A DNA stretch of 64,000 nt, from NCBI RefSeq assembly GCF_030272615.1, contig NC_081410.1, forward strand, positions 572,521,241 through 572,585,240, in the 5' to 3' direction. Positions within the stretch are counted from its first letter, which is position 1; every line of letters starts with the position of its first letter. The stretch is from Cryptomeria japonica. Taxonomy: Eukaryota; Streptophyta; Pinopsida; Cupressales; Cupressaceae. Of this stretch, positions 1-12,057 are shown piece by piece. The translations under genes were made by a program, and so were the position numbers. Under the pieces are notes generated by a model that did not search any database, was not told where the DNA came from, and worked only from the letters and a program-made list of their open reading frames with translations.

Positions 1-669
1 AGAGAATTTGACCTAACCCTAATCATGTAAAATCCTTCAAATCAAACCTCTCATGGATTACATCATTATAGTTTTTAAGAAATATGTGATTTTGAGCAAA
101 AATCAAGATATCCCAATTTTGGGACTCATTATTGTGGGATTATGTTGATTTCTATCAAATGATGGCTCATTTTCACTTGCATGGATTGTCCTTGACTAGC
201 ACATGGAGCTACAATTATTCTTCTTAGATCAAACCTTTTACTATCCCTTATAAGCCCTTGTATAGCAAACATGACAAAAAAAATGTCATTTAAATGCAAC
301 TTGGCATTCATCGTGAAAGTAAGAGGCTTTTACTATAGAAGAAATTCATTTTTCATTATAATCCACATGCATGTGTTTTATTGAGTGTAATATAGTTATA
401 TCCAAGGCACTAGAAGTCAATTATAATTCTCTCCTCTTTATTATTTTTTCCTTCCCACATTACCATGCCTTATGTATATGCATGCATGCATGTATATGTA
501 ATACATATATACTTGTATATTTGTGTGTGTGTGTGTTTGTATATATCTATATATAGGCATACTACATACAATGTATTCATATAGCATACATATGTACAAA
601 TATTGACATACTACAAAAATACCTTCTATAGACATATATGATCTTAATATTTTCATTGTAAACCTCAAT
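1..669. other. AT-rich intergenic DNA, no gene seen
   Basis: I see no coding frame with recognisable composition on either strand. The segment is AT-rich and contains simple-sequence stretches around 480-560 (CATG/ATGT-type, TG and TA runs). Short open frames here are low-complexity. Confidence 0.6.
522..536. repeat. (TG)n microsatellite
   Basis: A short uninterrupted TG run is followed by TATATCTATATATA. It is a simple repeat with no other visible role. Confidence 0.85.
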
Positions 670-1860
670 CCATAAACTCTATTTCCCTTAATGCCAAACC
701 TTGAATAAGAAAAATCCTAGACATCAAGCCTTACATCATAGCGCCTAAAACCAAACCCTATATCCCTAAACCTCAAACACTATTAAACCTCGAGGGCTAA
801 CACTAGAATTAAAACTTGAAGCCATGAATCCCATTGAATCATGTTTATACCCAACATATCAAACCCTAAACTACAAAATTCAAATGATTGATCGTAAACT
901 CCAAACCTTAAACCCTCCATGCTTAGGTATCTCAAAACCCTAAAATAATAATTGTAAGTTTCCTATTTTTTTAACCCTTAAACCATAAACTTTTTTAAAC
1001 CTAAAACATGCATCTTAAATCCTAAACCTCAAAACCTAAACTAGACAAACCCTACTTACATACGAAACCTACCTATAACCCAAAACCCTAAACAACAAAA
1101 CATTTTACATTCTGTATACCTTCCATCCTTTAAAGTAGAATCTTAAATATTTTATGTTGGCAAATCCCAGCCACCCAATTCTTAAACTCCAAACATCAAC
1201 AAGACACAAAACCCCTATTTTAATGCTAAAATTAAAACATAAAACCAAAAAATCTAAATCCCATTGAATCCTAAACTATAAACTTCAAAACCTAAAAGTG
1301 TTTTCTATATCATATATTGTAAACCCTAAACCAAAAAACATAAATACAAGCCTCAACACCTTAAATCATAAACTCTACATTTCATAGCTAATTCAAAAGA
1401 TTCAAGATGAAAAACATAACTGATTTTTCAAACAATCTCTTCTCACTTTCTTTATATTCTTTTTATCATAAAATCTTTTATAATCATGAAGCTCTAATCC
1501 CTCCCTTTTATTCATCACAAGTTGTACAAAGTCACTTGCGCTTATAGAACCTACAATTCAAAATTTGTAAATACTAATAAAATTGCGCCCTAGAAATACA
1601 ATTTATCTAAATAAAGCCTAAATTAAACCCTAAACCTTGTTTACCTCTTTCCTAGACCTTAACATAATCTCAATTTTTCTACCAAGAATAAATTAAAGTC
1701 ATACATATATAAACATATCTTTGTAAACAAAGATAAAAAAGATTAAAAAAAAAACTATCCAACCCTCAATAAACACCAAAACATCATTACCCTTAGCCAT
1801 TCCAAGGGTTAGATCCAAAAAAGCTCAATATTTTTGTAACCCTAACCAGATCTGAATGTG
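670..1860. repeat. Degenerate telomere-type (CCCTAAA-like) repeat tract
   Basis: The plus strand repeatedly shows AAACCCTAAA and near variants (AAACCTTAAACC, AACCCTTAAACC, AAACCTAAAC). Examples lie near 753, 862, 905, 936, 974, 1032, 1082, 1320, 1624 and 1838. CCCTAAA is the complement of the plant telomere unit TTTAGGG. The motifs are separated by unrelated AT-rich sequence, so this is not a functional telomere array. It reads as a decayed interstitial tract or as a satellite that evolved from it. Plain AC/T-rich drift is the alternative. Confidence 0.5.
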
Positions 1861-2184
1861 GAAAGAGCAATACTTGCCCAAAATTTTGACTTGCGCATTT
1901 GATTTGGAGTCTTTTTAGCAATTTCAAGAATCTGTCGGTTAGGTGATAAGCTCTACGAAGACATTCAAAACGATTCATTTGCAAAAAAGAAACTTTACAA
2001 GGATCAGTCCGTATCAAAGCTGGAAGTAGGTAATGTTTTGTCCCTGTTATAATGAATATTGAGTTGATTTCTATTTTATTATTCGACTTTCGGTTTATTT
2101 TCATGGAGGTGATTATATAATCAGATATTGATATATATAATATTATATTTTGTAATTTATTGTTCTTTAGTCAAACAAGTAGTT
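1861..2184. other. Unassigned intergenic DNA
   Basis: The segment is less AT-rich than its surroundings around 1850-2040. A minus-strand open frame of about 100 codons covers it (1793-2104), but I recognise no domain and see no supporting signals, so I do not call a gene. Confidence 0.4.
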
Positions 2185-2519
2185 ACAAGTCAAACGAGTT
2201 GTTACAATAGTAAATGATATGACAAAAGTAATGTTTATTTATGGTACAAAATAAAGACATTTTTTTGTACTGAAGAAGATTTGAACAACACCATCTAGAT
2301 GCGTACAACATGGACTTTCCCATTAAAAGTAAAGACTTAATATCATAAAAAATGGAATCAAATGAGTGTAGTAAAATATTAATGAAGGATCAAATCTAAG
2401 TATGCTCAAGCTAAAGTCGTCACAAATATTGGTTATGGATAGTTGGATGGTATGACCTTACAGTGTGCTTGTAACTCGCAATGGTCTTACTATTTGACTT
2501 ATGAACTCATGTTTTGAAT
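2185..2519. repeat. Truncated first copy of the ~1.06 kb AT-rich tandem unit
   Basis: The sequence matches the left part of the following units, for example the stretches around GGATCAAATCTA, CAAATATTGGTTATGG and GGTCTTACTATTTGAC. It jumps into the next unit through a shared TACAAAA at about 2519. This is an incomplete unit at the edge of the array. Confidence 0.7.
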
Positions 2520-3587
2520 ACAAAAAGTGAGATATGTAGATATTATATCATTGTGAGATAAGAATCACGAAAAAATTGTCATGAAAATATGATATTATAT
2601 AGAATCCATAAACCAATCATTATAGAGCCACATAAAATCAAATGGATAGTTACAATAATCAATGACAACATAGAAGTAATGTCTATTTGTGGTATAAAAT
2701 AAGGACTTAATATAATAAGAAATAGAATCAAATGGGTGTAGTAAAATATCAATGAAGGATCAAATCTAGGTACTCATATTGGTTATAGACGCTTGGATGG
2801 TATGACATGGCATTGCACATGTAATTACTTGTAGTGGTCTTACTATTTGACCTCTTCTCATGTTTTGTATACAAAACATGTCAAGGAGGGATGAGATATT
2901 ATGTATATAGAGAGATGAAATTTTATATATAAGTTAATAGAGATGGCAACGTGTGGCACTCATCCCTTAAATTAGTTATTAGTTATTTAGATAACTTGTG
3001 TAATTAATTATATTAGATATCAAGTAAGTCTACATGGATTTAATAGTCAACCCTTCCATGATATTATTAGGAGTTTAAATTATATCATTGTAAGGAATGT
3101 GAAAAGTGTGTTATGTGTTTGAAGTCTTTGGAGAGATATCTTAGAGTGGGTCCTTCCTTAAAGAGTATCCTATGGTGTTAGTCTACTTCAAGAAATTATA
3201 ATATTTCTAGATATATAGAAAAATTAAATATCTTGACTTGACTTTTAAATCAATAAAAGATAATTTTTACAATTGTCAATTTAAGATTGAATATTTTAAC
3301 TTATATAAATAAATCTAAAGATATTTGAAATAACATTCATTTTTCAAATGAAACCCCTAAAATTTATTATAAATAAATTATTTCTTTAATAATTAAAGAG
3401 AAAAAAATATGAACAAATGTATGAATGACATTTAACATTTAACTACTCAAAAGTCAATGATATTATGAATCCTCAAAAAGATAATCTTTACTTGCAATGC
3501 AATAAAATTATTAAAAATGTAGTATAGGTCAAGTATCATTTTATATAGTTATATATTTACAAATGGTATTATTTTATATAAAATTAT
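2520..3587. repeat. Tandem AT-rich unit, copy 1 (1,068 bp)
   Basis: The unit begins ACAAAAAGTGAGATATGTAG, and the same start recurs at 3588 and 11686. Shared landmarks are GTGGTCTTACTATT, ACAAAACATGTCAAG, AACTTGTGTAATTAATTATA and TCAATGATATTATGAATC. No coding frame of note is present. A TATATAAGTTA-type motif lies mid-unit, so an origin from an LTR or satellite is possible but unproven. Confidence 0.85.
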
Positions 3588-4570
3588 ACAAAAAGTGAGA
3601 TATGTAGATATTACATCATTGTGAGATAAGAATAAAGAAAAAATTATCATGAAAATATGATATTATATAAAATAAATAGACCAATATTTATAGGATCACA
3701 CAAAATCAAATGGATAGTTGCAATAATGAATGACAACACAAAAGTAATATCTATTTACGGTAGAAAATAATGACTTACTATAATAAAAATAGAATCAAAT
3801 GGGTGTAGTAAAATATTAATGAAGGATCAAATCTAGGTGATCTCAAGCTAAAGCCATCACAAATATTGGTTATGGGTGCTTAGATGGTAAGACATGATAT
3901 CATACTTGTAATGACTGATAGTGGTCTTACTATTTTATTTCTTCCCATGTTTTGAATACAAAACATGTCAAGAAGGGATGACATATTATGTATCTAGAGA
4001 TATGATATTTAATATATAAGTTAGTAGAAATGGAAACATGTGGCACACATCCCTTAAATTTGATATTACTTATGTAGAAAACTTGTGTAATTAATTATAT
4101 TAGATAATGATCAAGTCTATATGGGTTAAATAGTTAACCCCTCCATGATATCATTAGGAGGAGTTTATATAGAGAATGTGAAAAGTGTGGTATGTGTTTG
4201 AATTCTTTTGAAGAGATAGCATAGAGTGGGTAATTCCTTAAGGAGTATGTTAGTCTACTTCAACAAATATTATATATCTTGATTTTACTTTTAAAACGAT
4301 AAAAAATAAATATTTTTACAAAAGCCCATTTTATATTGAACATTTTAACTTATATAAGTAAATCTAAAGATATTTGAAATGACATTAATTTTTCAAATGA
4401 AACCCCTATAATTCATTATAAATAATTTATTTCTTTAATAATTAAAGAGAAAATAAATATGAACAAATGTATGATTGCCATTTTACATTTAACCACTCAA
4501 AAGTCAATGAAATTATGAATCTTCAAAAAGATAATCTTTACTTGTAATGCAGTAAAAATATAAAATTTGT
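3588..4570. repeat. Tandem AT-rich unit, copy 2, left part
   Basis: It is collinear with copy 1 with scattered substitutions. Its last ~70 bases were displaced to 11614-11685 by insertion of element A. The five bases at 4566-4570 (TTTGT) are the left target-site duplication of A. Confidence 0.85.
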
Positions 4571-5794
4571 TGTTAGACAGTTCAATTAACTGGAAGACAA
4601 TTGAGAGGGGGGTGTGAATCAGTTGTCTCAGATTACCAAAACCTTAAGAAATTAAAACTTTAATACCGGAATCGAAAAGATCAATACCAGAATGCTTAAA
4701 CCAATTACCAAAATAGCAGATAAACCAATTAAGCATAAACAACAATCAGAGAATAAATACCATCCACATGACACCAAGATTTGTACATGGAAAACCCGGT
4801 AAAGGGAAAAACCATGATGGGAAGCCTACCCATAGTTAGATAATACTTTTGCAGTAAGTATGTGAATTACAATTGAGGGGCTTGCACTTGTAGGAAGGCC
4901 AATAGCCTAGAGCACACTGCTCATCACAAAAGGAGTCTCACTGACTACATAGAAATCCATATTACAATCCGGAAGAAGGAATGAACTACAAAGATAGCAT
5001 CTCCTATGCGTGAGTACAGTTCCGGTTAAGCTCAACACCAGAGGACTAAATCCTATTACATAAATCCAACTCGATCACCATTGATTGACCAAATCCTCTA
5101 CCTAAATGATTATTACATTATTCGCTCATTACATATCCATATCCCATTCCCATGTGTGATCTACAATGAGATCTTACATCATATATATACAAACCCTCGT
5201 CCATAAACAATAAGATCGCCCACCAGACAATAACACAATTACACAATTACAAAACATGTTGGCCTAAGACCAAACAAATAATATCCAACCCATAAGACAT
5301 CCTGAAAACACATCGAGAGGTCCAATCCACACGTTACATTAAGCTGGTCCATAACCTAGATAAACCGGGACCTAATTTAGGTCCACACACACTAAAGCAA
5401 TGAAATACATCAACCAAGTCTTGAACATGATCACCATCAACATCCTGAATCTCCATTAGAAGCCACACCAACATCACTTATGCATATCATCAAGGATCTT
5501 CAACAAAGCTATGCCGATGAAACCCTCATCGGAACCACAAACCAAGTTTACTACTAAGAAGGATAGCATCCAATCACCAAATCAAAACCAACTAACTGAA
5601 CATGAACCTAAGTAACATTAATAAGCCAATTCCATAACCCAAACATACCAGATCATACCAGATCAAATCCAACCAGAAACCACACAACCTACCGAGACTT
5701 GAAGGGTGCCGGTAAAGAAGCCAAAATAGATAGTGTTAACATCAATGACAAAACATCAATGCAACACATAATCAATTACTCCAAATGGCCAACA
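4571..5794 (-). repeat. Element A, 3' LTR
   Basis: It aligns throughout with 10400-11613. Landmarks include the GAGAGGGGGGTG-type tract just inside the terminus, GTACATGGAAAACCCGGTAA and the terminal AATGGCCAACA. It lies next to the polypurine tract, which makes it the 3' LTR of the minus-strand element. Confidence 0.93.
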
Positions 5795-5815
5795 ATATCT
5801 CCCTTTGGCATTGAT
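5795..5815 (-). other. Element A polypurine tract
   Basis: The plus strand reads ATATCTCCCTTTGGCATTG directly inside the LTR, so the minus strand reads AATGCCAAAGGGAGAT. This matches the plus-strand priming tract of B and D (AATGCCAAAGGGGGAGAT type). Confidence 0.85.
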
Positions 5816-6158
5816 GGCAACACTAGATGTGAAAAACATCTGAGTGCGAAGAAATTCCAAACAAGTCTCCCCTAATGGAAGACAACCAACAATCTCCCAC
5901 ACAAAGATATAGCAATTAAGTTCTAAAACAAAGACCAAACTCCCCCTATGAATTATATTTTTGTACAGCTCTATTTTTTACATATATCTCTCCCCCTTTG
6001 ACATCAATGCCAGAACTCTAACAAAAATATCAAAGAAAAAATATAAACCACTGAATTACAAAGCTAACTACTCCCCTTGAGAAGTAGCATCCCCACATTA
6101 GTCCAAAATGAATAATATCTTTGATAATGCATATCAGACTAATGCCAAAAAGCATCAA

Positions 6159-6551
6159 TCAATTTTCTATCGGAGGGGTAGAAACCCCTAACCTATCTTT
6201 GAGGTACTCAAATGATTCTTTAGGCAAAGATTTAGCAAAAATATCTGCAATCTGCTCTTTAGTGTTCACATAAACCAATCTGACCTCATTTTCTTCCACC
6301 TTCTCCTTCAAAAAGTTATACTTGATAGATATGTGCTTTGTCTTTGAGTGAAATACTGGATTCTTTGATATGTCAATAGCAGCAGAGTTATCATAATGAA
6401 TAACTATCGGTCTAGTGCAATTCACTTTGATATCCTTCAACTTTTGCTTCATCCACAAAAATTGTGTACAATTAGTAGCAGCAACAACATACTCAGATTC
6501 AACAATAGATAAAGAGGTACATGAATGTTTCTTGTTGATCCATGAAACCAA
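6159..6551 (-). pseudogene. Element A RNase H domain
   Basis: This is the C-terminal ribonuclease H part of the copia polyprotein, which removes RNA from the RNA-DNA hybrid during reverse transcription. A 130-codon open piece carries the family landmarks SIVESEYVV, VIHYDNSAAI, SKTKHISIKY and TKEQIADIFAKSLPKE. It ends a few codons after STPPIEN. It lies immediately downstream (leftwards) of the RT remnant and is separated from it by a stop. Only the piece is open, and the polyprotein as a whole is broken. Confidence 0.9.
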
Positions 6552-6569
6552 CTTCTTTCCAAGAAAGAA

Positions 6570-7869
6570 AGCTCCACCAAAAATACTTTTCTAGTTATCA
6601 CAATCTCCTTCCCAATCTGTATCTATACATGCACATAAAGTAAATTCATCATCGTTAGGGTACCACAAACCATATTCTAATGTACCTTGCAGATATCTAA
6701 AACTTCTTTTCACCACACTCTTGTGATTTTCTCTAGGATCACTCTGATATCTAGATGTAATACAAATAGCACTCATTATGTCAGGCCTAGTCTGAATCAA
6801 ATATAGTAGACCACCAATGATAGACTTGTAGGATTTACCAGTGCATAAACATCTTTCCTTGTCAATTTCTCACTAGTAACCATAGGAACTACTTACCGGT
6901 TTAGAATATTCCATGCCAAATTTCTTCGACAATTCCCTAGAATACGTAGTTTGATAGATGAAAATACCTTTATCAATCCGAGTAATCTACAAACCTATGA
7001 AAAATTTCATTTCCCCAATCATAGACATTTCAAATTCCTTCTCCATATTTTTAGAAAATTTCATGCACAACTTATCTTCACCTGTAAAAATAATGTCATT
7101 AACAAATACTTCAATAATTAGTATATCATCATCAGTGACCTTATAATATAGATTACTGTTAGCATTACCCTTAGTAAAACCAAGCTTCAAAAGATATTTA
7201 TCTAGCCTTGCATACCAAACTCTAGGTGCCTGTTTCAATCCATATAAAGCTTTCCTTAACCTACAAACCATGTTTTTATCATCTGAAAGAGAAAAACCAT
7301 TAGGTTGCTCAATATAAACTTCATCATCAAGATCCTCATTTAAAAATGCACACTTAACATCCATTTGATAAACCTTGTAGTTCATATGTGCAGCATCGAC
7401 AAGAAATAATCTTACAACTTTAATCCTAGCTACCAGTGCAAAAGTTTCACCATAATCAATTCCTTCCTTCTGAGAATATCCTTTACAAACCAATCTAGCC
7501 TTATTCCTTACCAATTGACCATCTTCATTCAATTTATTCCTAAAAAAATCATTTAGTTCTGATAACATTCTTATTTTTAGACCAGGGAGCTAAAGTCCAT
7601 GTGTTATTATTCTCAATCAAATCTAATTCTTCTTCCATAGTTTTCAACCAACATTCATCTTTACATGCTTCAATTATTGATACCAGTTCAACTTGAGAAA
7701 TTAAACATACCTCATTAGTTGTTGGTCTTCTTCTTGTCATCACCCCATTGTTCTTATCCCCAATGATCTGATCTTCTGAATGACTCAATCTCACATAACT
7801 AGGAGTCTTTTGACTCTTTGTTCCTCTTCTCGGTTCTTCAGTTACTATTGAATTTTCTGATACTACCAA
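6570..7869 (-). pseudogene. Element A reverse transcriptase domain, broken
   Basis: The Ty1/copia reverse transcriptase region runs from the pre-RT linker (CKDECWLKTMEEELDLIENN, about 7660) through [45 protein letters not shown] and the YVDD box, to DIMSAICITSRY and YLQGTLEYGLWY near 6620-6780. The YVDD box reads FVND, so the first catalytic Asp of that box is Asn and the enzyme could not polymerise. Frame breaks occur around 7560, 6985 and 6800-6900. By position it belongs to the element A polyprotein. Confidence 0.92.
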
Positions 7870-7887
7870 AGTAACTGGTTCAACATT

Positions 7888-8960
7888 CTATTCTAGAAAA
7901 GGTGTTACCAGTTCAGTTATGATTATTTCCATTTTCAATTCTTGCTCGTAAACTCCGATTTGACTTCTATTCATCTCATCCACCTTGACATTAGCACTCT
8001 CCACAATTCTCTGCAATCTCTTGTTATAACATCTATATTCTTTGATTTCATTAGAATAACTAAGAAATATGTCTTCATCACATCTAGGATCAAATTTGCC
8101 AATGATATCATCTCTCTTGATATAACATTTACTACCAAAGATTTTGAAATACTTAACCATAGGTGTATTGCCAAATCATAATTCAAAAGGTGTCTTACCG
8201 GTTTCTCCTGTGATATGTACTATGTTGAATGTATAAAATGTTATGCTCATTGCTTCTCTCCAGTAGATATGAGGTAGACTAGCTTTCATCATCATTATTG
8301 TAGCAACATCCAAGATAGTTTTGTTCTTCCTTTCCACAACTCCATTTTGTTGAGGTGTCTAGGGAGCAGAAAATTGTCTTCTTATACCATGCTTCTCACA
8401 AAAGTTATTAAACTCACCAGATGTTAATTCTCCACCATGATCTGACCTTAAACATTTAATCTTCAATCCTATCTCAGTTTCCACTGTAGCCTTAAATATT
8501 TTAAACTTTTTAAATGCTTCATATTTTTCCCTTAGAAAAGTAACCCACATCATTCTAAAATATTCATTAATGATTAGCATGAAATATCTATCACCTTGAA
8601 AACTTTTAACTCTAGCAGGGCCACACAAATCAGTATGAATAAGATCAAGAACACCACTAGATTTATCTTGTATACTCTTAAAAGAGGTTCTCATTTGTTT
8701 TCCCATTTGACATTCTTTACATACCTAATTATAGGGCTTCACAATATTAGGTATATCTCTAAGTGCCTTAGTTGAACTGATCTTTACAATGCAATCAAAA
8801 TTCACATGACATAGCCTTTTATGCCATAGCCAACTTTCATCAATTTGTGCAATCTTCACATGTCTTTTCACTAGAATTCAAATAAAATATATTACCTTTT
8901 GTTTGAGTACCAGTTGCAATCTCCAAACCATATCTATTAATGCTTTTGCATTTTCCATCT
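7888..8960 (-). pseudogene. Element A integrase region, broken
   Basis: This is the copia integrase, which would insert the cDNA. Pieces include the metal-binding pre-integrase part (about 8720-8960, heavily broken), LDLIHTDLCGPARVKSFQGD with the first catalytic Asp, CLRSDHGGEL with the second, and NGVVERKNKT with the catalytic Glu near 8320-8350. The C-terminal part GSKCYIKRDD lies near 8130. All three catalytic residues are therefore still readable. Several stops, including one directly before the catalytic-Glu segment, interrupt the frame. Confidence 0.88.
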
Positions 8961-8971
8961 TTGAACTATAA

Positions 8972-9364
8972 TTAAAATCCCTTATCCACAAATTGTCCTA
9001 CACTCAAAATATTATACCTTAAACCTTCAACATAATAAATATTATCAGTATTGTTCTTACCATCCAATGATATAGTTCCTTTTCCTTTGATCATACATGC
9101 TTTGTCATCTCCAAATCTAACCAGACTGCCATCAAATTCTTGCAAAGATAGAAACTTCCTTCTATCTCCAATCATATGATGTGAACATCCACTGTCAATT
9201 ACCCATTCATCCATGTCTTCAATTTTAGCAAAAAGTGCCTTCTCTTCAAGTACATTCTCTTCTAGTACCAGAACATCTTCCTTGATAGCCAAGAACACCC
9301 ATTCCTTTCCATTGCCAGAACCACTAGTAGAGTTAGGTGTCGGTTTATCATCAGAATCAATCAC
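8972..9364 (-). pseudogene. Element A protease domain
   Basis: The retropepsin-type protease that would process the polyprotein shows the active-site motif WVIDSGCSHHM intact. It is followed by GDRRKFLSL, VRFGDDKACMIKGKGTISL and the junction YVEGLRYNILSVGQ leading into the integrase. The 130-codon piece is open, but stops separate it from gag upstream and integrase downstream. Confidence 0.9.
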
Positions 9365-10342
9365 ACTTTCCTCATCCGCTATGTAGCATGATTTATCTTT
9401 GTTTTTCCTATACTTATACTTTTTCTAATATCCAAGGTTAGGCTTAAAAGATCTTCTAGCTCTCTCTTCAAATCTTGAATTCCTTTCAGGACATCTAGAT
9501 GCAAAATGACCTATCTTATTACACGCAAAATATTTGAAAGGTGATTTTCCTTCATACTTACTTCCTACCAGTCCTTTAGGTACTCTTCTAGAAAATAGGG
9601 CTTCAAATTTCTTTGCATATAAAGCTTTCTAATCTTTCTTACCATTTGATGATGTAGATGCATGAAAAGTAAGTTCAAACTTCACAGCTCTAGAAGGTCC
9701 GAATTCTTCAAGCTTAAAAGTAGATAATTTCCCAACCAAGGTATCTTTGTTGACAGAATTATTAGCCATTATTTTCAATTCATTAATTACAGTAGCCTTC
9801 ATTTTGTAAGACAGTGGTAAAGCTCTCTGAACTGTAGAAACTATTTCATTTTCACTTAGAGTTCCACCACAATATTGAATTCCCATAACAATCTCATTTA
9901 CCCTTTCTATGAATGCAGTAATCCTTTCATCTTCTTCCATCTTGCAGTTTTCATATCTCACTTGGTAACCATCAAGTTTAGCAATCTTCATAGTAGGGTC
10001 ACCTTCATTAAGAGTCTCCAACTTGTCCCATATATCCTTTGCATATGATTTGTCAGTTAATCCCATTATTTGCTAATCAGAAAGTGCACACAAGAGGGCT
10101 TCTCTTTCTCTACAATCATTCTCAAGGTCCTTATCCAAGTTTGTTGGAGGAGGGTAGCCAGATGCTAGATTATAAGGTATTACACCATTCTTTGTGATTT
10201 CCCAAATCTCCTTGCCAAGACATCTCAGATGAGTCTCCATCTGAATCTTCCATACTCTATAATTTGTTCCATCAAGCCTAGGAATATCTTTCTAAAAGAT
10301 AGGAGCAGATGAACTAGATGAACTTCAACTATTAGTCGCCAT
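9365..10342 (-). pseudogene. Element A gag, broken
   Basis: Gag forms the particle that packages the RNA. A start codon at 10342 leads into LDGTNYRVWKIQMETHLRCL, then the UBN2-type core (GLTDKSYAKDIWDKLETLNE, open from 10066 to 9629), then a CCHC zinc knuckle near 9500-9545. The first Cys of the knuckle is Tyr (KYFACNKIGHFASRC). Several of the in-frame stops before 10066 are TAG at positions where relatives have Gln. Confidence 0.88.
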
Positions 10343-10385
10343 AGGATCTTCCTCAAGAGGTTAATCTTTTGCAGAGAGGACCAGA

Positions 10386-10397
10386 GCTCTAATACCA
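10386..10397 (-). other. Element A primer-binding site (initiator Met tRNA)
   Basis: The plus strand reads GCTCTAATACCA, so the minus strand reads TGGTATTAGAGC. That is one base off the usual copia primer site TGGTATCAGAGC, and it sits two bases inside the 5' LTR. Confidence 0.9.
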
Positions 10398-10399
10398 AT

Positions 10400-11613
10400 T
10401 GTTAGATAGTTCAAATAATCATAAGACAACTAAGAGGGGGGTGAGCGGTCAATCAGTTGTCTCAGATTACCAAAATATTAAGCAATTCAAACTTTAATAA
10501 AAGAACCCAAAAGATCAATATTGGAATGCTTAAACCAATTACCGAAATAGTAGATAAACCAATTAAGCATAAACAACAATCAGAGAATAAATACCATCCA
10601 TGTGACAACAAGATTTGTACATGGAAAACCCGGTAAAGGGAAAAACCAAGGTGGGAAGCCTCCCATAGTCAGATAATACTTCTGTAGTAAGTATGTAAAT
10701 TACAATTGAGGGGCCTACACTTGTAGGAAGGCCAACATCCTAGAGCACACTACTCATCACAAAAGGAGTCTCACTCACTACATAGAAATCCAAACTACAA
10801 TCCGGAAGAAGGAATGAACTACAAAGATAACATCTCCTATGCCTGAGAACAGTTTCGGTTAAGCTCAATACCAGAAAACTAAATCCTCTTACATAAACCC
10901 AACTCGATCACCAATGATCAACCAAATCCTCTACCTGAATTGTTATTATATTATTCGCTCATTACATATCCATATCCCATTCCCATGTATGATCTACAAA
11001 GAGATCTTACATCATATATATACATACCCTCGACCATAAACAATAAGGTCACCCATCAGACAATAATAGAATTACATAATTACAGAACATGTTGGCCTAA
11101 GACCAAAAAAATAATATCCAACCCATAAGACATCCTAGAAACACATTGAGAGGTCCAATCCACACGTTACATTAAGCCGGTCCATAACCTAGATAAACCA
11201 GAACCCAATTTAGGTCCACACATGCTAAAGCAATGAATCCATCAACCAAGTCTCGAACACAATCACCATCATCATCTTGAATCTCCACTAGAAGTCATAC
11301 CAACACCACTTATGCATATCATCAAGGATCTTCAACAAAGCTTTATCATTGAAACCCTCGCCGGAACCACAAACCAAGTTTAATAGTAAGTAGGATAGCA
11401 TCCAATCACCAAATCAAAACCAACTAACTAAACATGAACCTAAGTTGCATGAATAAGCTAATTCCGTAACCCAAACATACTAGAGCATACCGGATCAAAT
11501 CCAACCAGAAACCACACAACCTACAGGGATCAAAAAGGGTTCCGGTAAAGCAGCCAAAATAGCTAGTGTTGACATCAATGCAACACATAATCAATTCCTC
11601 CAAATGGCCAACA
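10400..11613 (-). repeat. Element A, 5' LTR
   Basis: It pairs with 4571-5794. It starts TGTTAGATAG and ends GGCCAACA, and lies next to the primer-binding site. Confidence 0.93.
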
Positions 11614-12033
11614 TATGTATTATACATCAAGTATCATTTTATATAGTTATATATTGATAGATTGTATATTTTTAAATAGAATTATACAAAAAGTGAGATA
11701 TGTAGATATTAAATCATTATGAGATAAGAATAAGGGAAAAAATTATCATGAAAATATGATATTATATCCAATCAATAGACTAATAATTATAGGGTCACAT
11801 AAAATCAAATGGGTTGTTACAATAGTGAATGATACAACAAAAATAATGTCTATTAATGGTAGAAAATAATGACCTACTATAATAAGAAATATAATCAAAT
11901 TGGAGTAATAAAATATTAATGAAGGATCAAATCTAGGTTCTCTCAAGCTAAAGCCATCACAAATATTGGTTATATATTCTTGGATGGTAATACATGAAAT
12001 TGTACTTGTAATGACTTGTAGTGGTCTTACTAT
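11614..12033. repeat. Tandem AT-rich unit: end of copy 2 and left part of copy 3
   Basis: 11614-11685 completes copy 2, continuing from 4570. Copy 3 starts at 11686 with ACAAAAAGTGAGATATGTAG and is interrupted at 12033 by element B. ACTAT at 12029-12033 is the left target-site duplication of B, and copy 3 resumes at 34740. Confidence 0.88.
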
Positions 12034-12057
12034 TGTTAGATAGCTCAGATAACTGGT
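12034..12057 (-). repeat. Element B 3' LTR, outer stub
   Basis: These 24 bases starting TGTTAGATAGCTCAG match the termini of A and the other B LTR (25865). They are cut off from the rest of the LTR (19987-21177) by element C. CTGGT at 12053-12057 is the left target-site copy of C. Confidence 0.9.

Larger units (their letters stand above)
4571..11613 (-). mobile_element. Element A: Ty1/copia LTR retrotransposon, complete but inactivated
   Basis: LTRs of 1,224 and 1,214 bp start TGTTAGA and end CCAACA. The flanking five-base duplication is imperfect (TTTGT at 4566-4570, TATGT at 11614-11618). Read on the minus strand the order is 5' LTR, Met-tRNA primer site, gag, protease, integrase, reverse transcriptase, RNase H, polypurine tract, 3' LTR. 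The protease-integrase-RT order is diagnostic of Ty1/copia. All coding parts carry stops or frameshifts, and the RT catalytic motif is altered. The two LTRs differ visibly along their length, so the insertion is not recent. It is the same family as element B. Confidence 0.95.

Noticed and set aside
371-668. Overlapping short frames on both strands around the TG/TA repeats
   Set aside because: They are low-complexity translations of microsatellite sequence.
1793-2104. Minus-strand open frame of 103 codons
   Set aside because: There is no recognisable domain, it overlaps CCCTAAA-like debris, and there is no supporting promoter or homologous copy. It is too short to call on length alone in this context.
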